A stretch of DNA of 7,749 bases. It comes from Bacilli bacterium (GTDB lineage Bacteria; Bacillota_I; Bacilli_A; RF39; UBA660). A model generated the notes under the pieces. That model saw nothing but the letters and a program-made list of their open reading frames with translations, searched no databases and had not been told where the DNA came from. Position 1 is the stretch's first letter, and every line of letters begins with the position of its first letter. This document shows, piece after piece, positions 6,699 to 7,749 of the stretch. The translations under genes and the position numbers were made by a program. Where the stretch lies: contig JAAWCI010000058.1 in assembly GCA_022793145.1 (NCBI GenBank), positions 1 to 7,749 of the forward strand, in the 5' to 3' direction.

Positions 6699-7127
6699 AT
6701 GGAATTTAAAAAAGATGATGAAAATTATATTTATGAAGTAATTAGTAAAAATGTAAAAAAATATAGAAAATTAAAAGGTTGGACGCAAGAAAAATTAGCT
6801 GATGAAATTAATTATTCTCTTTCATTTATTAGCGGAATTGAATCCGCATATCATCAAACTTTTTCTTTAGGTGCAATTTGGAGAATTTCAAGAGCTTTGG
6901 ATGTTGAATTTAGCAAATTATGCGAAGATAATTCTATAAATAACAAATCTAAATTCATTTTGTACCATTGTGAGAAATGTGGTGAGGAAACAAAGTTTCC
7001 ATTAGAAATGATAAATTTACTAAAAAACTTATATGAAATAACAGGAAGCAAATCACTTCCAACTTTCAATTGTTCAAAAGAAGATTGTAGTGGAAAACAA
7101 ATTCCTACAAATCCAATGGATTTCTAA
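6699..7127 (+). CDS. XRE-family regulator with cysteine-pair C-terminal domain
   Basis: This 142-residue protein is transcribed away from the SPFH operon. The N-terminal half is an XRE/Cro-type helix-turn-helix (about 14-70): KYRKLKGWTQEKLADEINYS leads into LSFISGIES, the typical recognition-helix region, and WRISRALDVEFSKL closes the domain. The C-terminal half carries C91-x2-C94 and, after a 30-residue helical spacer, C125-x4-C130. This could be a zinc-binding or redox-sensing site, though it is not a textbook zinc ribbon. GAGGTG (6689-6694) precedes the ATG at a good distance. The gene ends directly at a strong terminator hairpin and is monocistronic. From the divergent arrangement and the two shared repeats it probably represses itself and the operon; activation is also possible. 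The DNA-binding call is confident, while the regulated target and signal are inferred. Confidence 0.88.
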   Translation: MEFKKDDENYIYEVISKNVKKYRKLKGWTQEKLADEINYSLSFISGIESAYHQTFSLGAIWRISRALDVEFSKLCEDNSINNKSKFILYHCEKCGEETKFPLEMINLLKNLYEITGSKSLPTFNCSKEDCSGKQIPTNPMDF

Positions 7128-7161
7128 AAAAGCTCATAACTATATGTTATGAACTTTTTTT
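7126..7161. terminator. Bidirectional terminator between the XRE gene and valS
   Basis: GTTATGA (7146-7152) pairs with TCATAAC (7134-7140). After one mismatch the stem continues through a G-C pair and an A6/T6 run (7126-7131 with 7155-7160), around a five-base loop (7141-7145). T-tracts lie on both strands, so it can end the rightward XRE transcript and the leftward valS transcript. The XRE stop codon overlaps its left edge, and the valS stop codon (7140-7142) lies at the loop. Confidence 0.85.
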
Positions 7162-7749
7162 AATAATTCTAATTCGTGCTCTTCTTTTTCTAAATCTTGT
7201 TTTTCCTTTTCCACAATATTAGCTGGTGCTTTAGAAACATATCCTGGATTTGACAATAATTTTTTTCTTCTTTCTGTAGAAGCCTCTAATCGCTCTATTT
7301 CTTTTAATGCTTTTTCTTTTTCTTCTATTTCATTGGCACTTCCATCATAATATAAATATGCTGTATGTCCCATATAAGCAACTGCGATTTCTTTTAGATT
7401 AGAAAAATCTTGTGTTTCCTTTTTTATAAAATGGTATTCTTCTATCTTTAGTAATCGTTTTAAAATATTTTCTACAATGAGTAAATTATCTTCCTGATAT
7501 ACAAAATAGAAATCATTTGGTATTTTATTTTCTAATTTGATTCTTCTAATCTTTGTAATTAACTCAATTAATTCTTCTATAATTTCTGTCTCGTTAAAAG
7601 AATACTCTTTTTCTATAATAGGATAAGAAGCAAGCATAATAGTATCTTCATGTACAGGTAACATTTTATAAATTTCTTCTGTTACATATGGCATAAATGG
7701 ATGTAACATCTTTAAAATCCCTGTTAAAATTTTTAATAATACTTTTTTA
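7140..7749 (-). CDS. valS: Valyl-tRNA synthetase, C-terminal part (start beyond the window)
   Basis: Valyl-tRNA synthetase joins valine to tRNA-Val in the cytoplasm. Only the last 202 codons are present: the frame stays open to the right edge, giving KKVLLKILTGILKMLHPFMPY before the first in-window Met that could be mistaken for a start. LHPFMPYVTEEIY and the following ASYP are hallmarks of the class I anticodon-binding domain of ValS. The last 65 residues or so are a charged coiled coil with the conserved LLSNPGYVSKAPANIVEKEK segment, the ValS C-terminal tRNA-binding arm. Catalytic HIGH and KMSKS motifs would be off the window. The gene converges with the XRE gene, so it is not part of the SPFH operon, and it looks like an ordinary housekeeping neighbour. 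The stop is TAG, inside the shared terminator. Confidence 0.95.
   Translation of the reverse strand, partial: KKVLLKILTGILKMLHPFMPYVTEEIYKMLPVHEDTIMLASYPIIEKEYSFNETEIIEELIELITKIRRIKLENKIPNDFYFVYQEDNLLIVENILKRLLKIEEYHFIKKETQDFSNLKEIAVAYMGHTAYLYYDGSANEIEEKEKALKEIERLEASTERRKKLLSNPGYVSKAPANIVEKEKQDLEKEEHELELLKKVHNI

Overview
The window is AT-rich (roughly 30% GC by eye). It has Bacillota-style signals: strong AAAGGAG/GGAGG ribosome binding sites, T-tract terminators, an extended -10 promoter, and a valyl-tRNA synthetase with the C-terminal coiled-coil arm. A clostridial or related low-GC Bacillota genome is the best guess, but the species cannot be read from this window. Tryptophan is TGG and every stop used is TAA or TAG. 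No tRNA, rRNA, CRISPR array, insertion sequence or phage gene was seen.

Layout from left to right. Positions 1-154 hold the tail of a leftward operon, with a probable rho-independent terminator near 59-92. Four minus-strand genes follow; they are transcribed from right to left and read here in transcription order. The first encodes an SPFH/stomatin-like protein of the YdjI type ending in a SHOCT domain (5242-6396). The second encodes a double zinc-ribbon membrane protein of the YdjG type (3792-5240). The third encodes a zinc-ribbon multi-pass, Yip1-like membrane protein (2980-3789). The fourth encodes a 921-residue membrane-anchored protein joining a zinc ribbon, calcium-binding repeats, a VWA domain with a full MIDAS motif and a papain/C39-like cysteine peptidase-like domain (155-2920). 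The first three genes are separated by only 1-2 bp. A terminator-like hairpin sits between the third and fourth and may lower expression of the large protein.

The 302-bp region 6397-6698 separates this operon from a divergent plus-strand gene for an XRE-family regulator with a cysteine-pair C-terminal region (6699-7127). It contains a strong extended -10 for the operon, a plausible plus-strand promoter for the regulator, and two near-identical 17-bp direct repeats 53 bp apart. The repeats overlap or flank both promoters and are good candidates for the regulator's operators. At the right edge lies the C-terminal third or less of valS (7140 to window end, minus strand), facing the regulator gene across a shared bidirectional terminator hairpin.

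The working model is inference. The SPFH protein and the zinc-ribbon membrane proteins form a membrane-associated scaffold like the B. subtilis YdjGHI module that works with PspA. The large protein would be the outward-facing part, combining Ca2+/metal-dependent ligand binding with a possible cysteine peptidase. The XRE protein would control the set. No pspA gene is present in the window, so the link to envelope stress is by analogy only.
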